Assembly: GCA_938004015.1 (NCBI GenBank)
Contig: CALKWU010000138.1
Span: forward strand, 1-25,333
Source of the DNA: an uncultured Oceanobacillus sp.
Lineage (GTDB): Bacteria > Bacillota > Bacilli > Bacillales > Amphibacillaceae
Reading direction: 5' to 3'
Length of the DNA stretch: 25,333 nucleotides
Under the pieces are notes generated by a model, which worked only from the letters and a program-made list of their open reading frames with translations, was not told the origin of the DNA and ran no database searches. The position numbers were made by a program, and so were the translations under genes. Below, piece by piece: positions 23,607 through 25,333 of this stretch (position 1 is its first letter; each line of letters begins with the position of its first letter).

Positions 23607-24899
23607 TTATGGTTTTATGATTTTCACTTTTTTGATTTGATACCCGTCCATTTCTTCGATGATGAACTTGTGGTTTTCATATTCGATGATGACACCCTCC
23701 TGGGCATCCAAGTTGGAAGTGAACATCCAACCACCGATTGTATCGACTTCATCATCGACAAGCTCGATATCGAGAATTTCATTCAAATCATCCAAATGAA
23801 GTTTGCCGGAAACGATCAACGTTTTGTCGTTGATTTCCTGTACGTCAGGGATTTCATCTTCATCAAATTCATCCCGGATATCTCCGACAATTTCTTCCAA
23901 TATATCTTCAACTGTTATCAAACCGGCAGTACCTCCATATTCATCGTTCACGATCGCCATATGGATTCGTTCCTTCTGCATTTTCAAAAGCACTTGTTTG
24001 ATCGGTGTCGCTTCAGATACATGAAGGATCGGCCGGATGTATTGTTCAATCGTCACGTTTTTGTCTTGCAAGTGACCAGTGAAGATTTCCTTCAAGTTGA
24101 CAAGACCGATAATATTGTCCTTATCTTCATCTGCCACCGGATATCTTGTAAATTGACCTTCCAAGATGACATCCAAATTGTCTTCAAAACTGTCATCTTT
24201 CAAGAAGTAGACCATTTCCGTCCGCGGCACCATGATTTCCCTTGCTACCCGCTCATCAAAATCAAAAATGTTCGTTACATACATCATTTCAGCCTGATTG
24301 ATTTCCCCGCTCTTATAGCTGTCCGCCAAAATATAACGTAACTCTTCCTCGGTATGGGACTCTTCATGGCTGCTCATCGGTTTGAAGCCCATAGCTCGTA
24401 TAATCAAACGTGCAGTACCATTCAATAACCAGATGAATGGAAAAAGCAACCGGTAAAATAAAACAAGCGGTCTTGCAATCAATAACGTCACTTGTTCCGC
24501 TTTCTGGATCGCAATTGTTTTCGGTGCAAGTTCTCCAATCACAACGTGAAGGAATGTTGCAATAAAGAAGCTGATTGCAATTGCCAATGTCGTCACCATA
24601 GCGTCACCGATGTTGAAATAAGCGATGACCGGATGCAGCATTTTCTCAAATGTCGGCTCTGCCAAACGACCGATACCCAATGCAGTGATCGTAATCCCTA
24701 ATTGGCATGCCGACAAATATTCATCCAAATGAGTGATGACTTGATTTGCTGCAATCGCTGATTTTTTACCAGCTTCGATATGTGGTTGAAGTTGTGTACT
24801 CCTTATTTTTACGATTGCAAACTCCGCCATGACGAAAAATGCGGTCAATGCGATGAGTACAGCAACTGCAAATAAGTTCAATATGGGCAATGCGTCCAA
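23607..24899 (-). CDS. CorC/HlyC-type (DUF21-CBS) membrane protein
   Basis: The 430-residue protein is of the hemolysin/CorC family. An N-terminal CNNM/DUF21 membrane domain (about 1-200, hydrophobic helices with ALTAFFVMAEFAIVKIRST and VVIGELAPKTIAIQKAEQ) is followed by a CBS pair (about 205-330, MVPRTEMVYF onward, then VEDILEEIVGDIRDEFD). A C-terminal CorC_HlyC domain closes the chain (about 345-425, SGKLHLDDLNEILDIEL). The family is linked to magnesium or other cation homeostasis; the exact ion is not known here. The start is TTG 24897-24899, directly after an in-frame stop, with its AGGAGG 34 bases upstream across a stable hairpin. It is a single-gene unit with a long leader. Confidence 0.9.
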   Translation of the reverse strand: MDALPILNLFAVAVLIALTAFFVMAEFAIVKIRSTQLQPHIEAGKKSAIAANQVITHLDEYLSACQLGITITALGIGRLAEPTFEKMLHPVIAYFNIGDAMVTTLAIAISFFIATFLHVVIGELAPKTIAIQKAEQVTLLIARPLVLFYRLLFPFIWLLNGTARLIIRAMGFKPMSSHEESHTEEELRYILADSYKSGEINQAEMMYVTNIFDFDERVAREIMVPRTEMVYFLKDDSFEDNLDVILEGQFTRYPVADEDKDNIIGLVNLKEIFTGHLQDKNVTIEQYIRPILHVSEATPIKQVLLKMQKERIHMAIVNDEYGGTAGLITVEDILEEIVGDIRDEFDEDEIPDVQEINDKTLIVSGKLHLDDLNEILDIELVDDEVDTIGGWMFTSNLDAQEGVIIEYENHKFIIEEMDGYQIKKVKIIKP

Positions 24900-24904
24900 T
24901 TAAC

Positions 24905-24939
24905 GTTCCTATGCTTGCGCAGTAGGAACTTCACCTCCT
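24905..24939 (-). promoter_or_regulatory. Ribosome binding site separated from the TTG start by a hairpin
   Basis: On the minus strand AGGAGG (24934-24939) is followed by four bases, a 25-base hairpin (24905-24929: GTTCCTA-C-TGC, loop GCAA, GCA-TAGGAAC), five bases and the TTG start. The linear spacing is 34 bases; with the hairpin folded only nine unpaired bases remain, an ideal distance. The GCAA loop is of the stable GNRA type. Confidence 0.7.
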
Positions 24940-24949
24940 AAATACAAAT

Positions 24950-25059
24950 GTGATTTATTTGAGAATAGAATCAGTCCAATCGAAGGAAGCACACGGTCGA
25001 CTTTAGATTGGACAATTGATGACCGTTGATATTAAATTTACCTTCCCATGTGAAATCAC
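24950..25059 (-). ncRNA. Candidate structured leader RNA with a possible pseudoknot
   Basis: On the minus strand the untranslated leader of the CorC-type gene can form three helices: outer GTGATTT (25053-25059) with AAATCAC (24950-24956); inner GTCCAATC (25006-25013) with GATTGGAC (24974-24981); and ACGGTC (25021-25026) with GACCGT (24993-24998) inside the inner loop, an H-type pseudoknot arrangement. The outer helix begins about ten bases after the predicted transcript start. It does not match the M-box, yybP-ykoY or other riboswitches I know. Confidence 0.4.
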
Positions 25060-25076
25060 CCACTATTCTTTTATTT

Positions 25077-25105
25077 ATTATAATATATCCGGAAATATGC
25101 GTCTA
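25077..25105 (-). promoter_or_regulatory. Promoter of the CorC-type gene
   Basis: TATAAT (25077-25082) is preceded at 17 bases by TAGACG (25100-25105, four of six -35 bases). The start near 25070 gives a leader of about 170 bases. A perfect palindrome CGTTTTTTAAAAAACG lies upstream at 25117-25132. Confidence 0.6.
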
Positions 25106-25145
25106 TATCGAACGTCCGTTTTTTAAAAAACGTTTGCAAAAAAGC

Positions 25146-25181
25146 GATAAAAAATCCATCCTGATGATCGGATGGATTTTT
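25146..25181 (-). terminator. Terminator of the NlpC/P60 gene
   Basis: ATCCATCC (25154-25161) pairs with GGATGGAT (25170-25177) around eight bases, with A-rich and T-rich flanks on either side so it works on both strands. It lies 14 bases after the minus-strand stop. Confidence 0.85.
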
Positions 25182-25194
25182 TATTCTTCCATTA

Positions 25195-25333
25195 TTATCT
25201 TACACTGCGCACATGACCATTGAATGTTTTCGCCCAGTAACCGGAAGTCATATCGGCAACGGCAAGTCCAGTAGAGGTTTGCGCACCGATGAATTTTCCA
25301 TTACCGAGGTAAATTCCAACGTGACCATTTGTT
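25195..25333 (-). CDS. NlpC/P60-family cell-wall endopeptidase, C-terminal end (partial)
   Basis: The last 45 residues of a gene entering from the right edge, TNGHVGIYLGNGKFIGAQTS and then YWAKTFNGHVRSVR before the stop, show the catalytic histidine motif HVGIYLGNGKFIGA of NlpC/P60 peptidases, which cut peptide stems of peptidoglycan. The nucleophile cysteine and any signal or binding domains lie outside the window. The identification rests on this motif only. Confidence 0.8.
   Translation of the reverse strand, partial: TNGHVGIYLGNGKFIGAQTSTGLAVADMTSGYWAKTFNGHVRSVR

Noticed and set aside
23595..24341. A 248-codon plus-strand open frame
   Set aside because: It is the complement of the CorC-type gene, with no start signal and an implausible Phe/Asp/His-rich product.
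24881..24936. GTG-initiated 18-codon leader peptide overlapping the CorC-type start
   Set aside because: Its GTG is part of the ribosome binding site itself, so it cannot be served by it.
24900..25070. M-box (magnesium) or yybP-ykoY (manganese) riboswitch upstream of the CorC-type gene
   Set aside because: The conserved blocks of those classes are not present in the leader; only the general position is similar.
25026..25223. A 65-codon plus-strand open frame
   Set aside because: It covers the CorC promoter, a terminator and the end of the NlpC/P60 gene; no ribosome site.
1..25333. CRISPR arrays, tRNA or rRNA genes, insertion sequences, prophage genes
   Set aside because: No regularly spaced repeats, no cloverleaf or rRNA signatures and no transposase or phage motifs were seen on either strand.

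Overview
The window looks like a chromosomal segment of a low-GC Gram-positive bacterium of the Bacillaceae type. The order sufCDSUB, metNPQ, yusE, yusF, gcvH, yusI, fadNAE closely follows the suf/yus region of Bacillus subtilis. Strong AGGAGG-type ribosome binding sites, TTG and GTG starts, an S-box SAM riboswitch, and FadR- and Zur-type operators all fit that group. The assignment rests on recalled protein similarity and gene order, not on a search.

Layout. (1) 1-1740, minus: a secreted Ig-like repeat surface protein whose 3' end appears frameshifted and runs off the window. (2) 1741-2164: intergenic, with two strong hairpins and a short decayed segment resembling the end of sufB. (3) 2165-7367, minus: the complete SUF iron-sulfur cluster operon sufC-sufD-sufS-sufU-sufB, with a candidate Fur box over its promoter. 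(4) 7766-10986, minus: the methionine importer metN-metP-metQ, led by a promoter, an S-box riboswitch and its terminator. About 400 bases of palindromic, repeat-like DNA lie between the riboswitch and metN. (5) 10983-12644, minus: small redox/lipoyl genes: thioredoxin-like YusE, Toprim YusF, GcvH, and ArsC/Spx-like YusI. (6) 12766-18170, minus: the beta-oxidation operon fadN-fadA-fadE with a FadR-type operator. (7) 18407-21537, plus: the zinc uptake operon znuA-znuC-znuB-zur behind two tandem Zur boxes. (8) 21635-22099, plus: a membrane-anchored SH3b protein, convergent with a VLRF1/aeRF1-type release-factor-like gene at 22147-22953 on the minus strand. (9) 23038-23496, minus: a MoxR AAA+ ATPase cut off after its sensor-1 region. 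(10) 23607-24899, minus: a CorC/HlyC-type DUF21-CBS membrane protein with an unusual structured leader. (11) 25195-25333, minus: the C-terminus of an NlpC/P60 cell-wall hydrolase.

How the genes work together. Three metal or sulfur systems sit close to each other: Fe-S assembly, SAM-controlled methionine uptake and Zur-controlled zinc uptake. Fatty-acid degradation lies between them, alongside the lipoyl carrier GcvH. The core genes are ordinary. The more unusual features are in the gaps: the CorC leader, where a hairpin separates the ribosome binding site from a TTG start; the palindromic element downstream of the SAM riboswitch; the sufB-like relic; and the truncated moxR.
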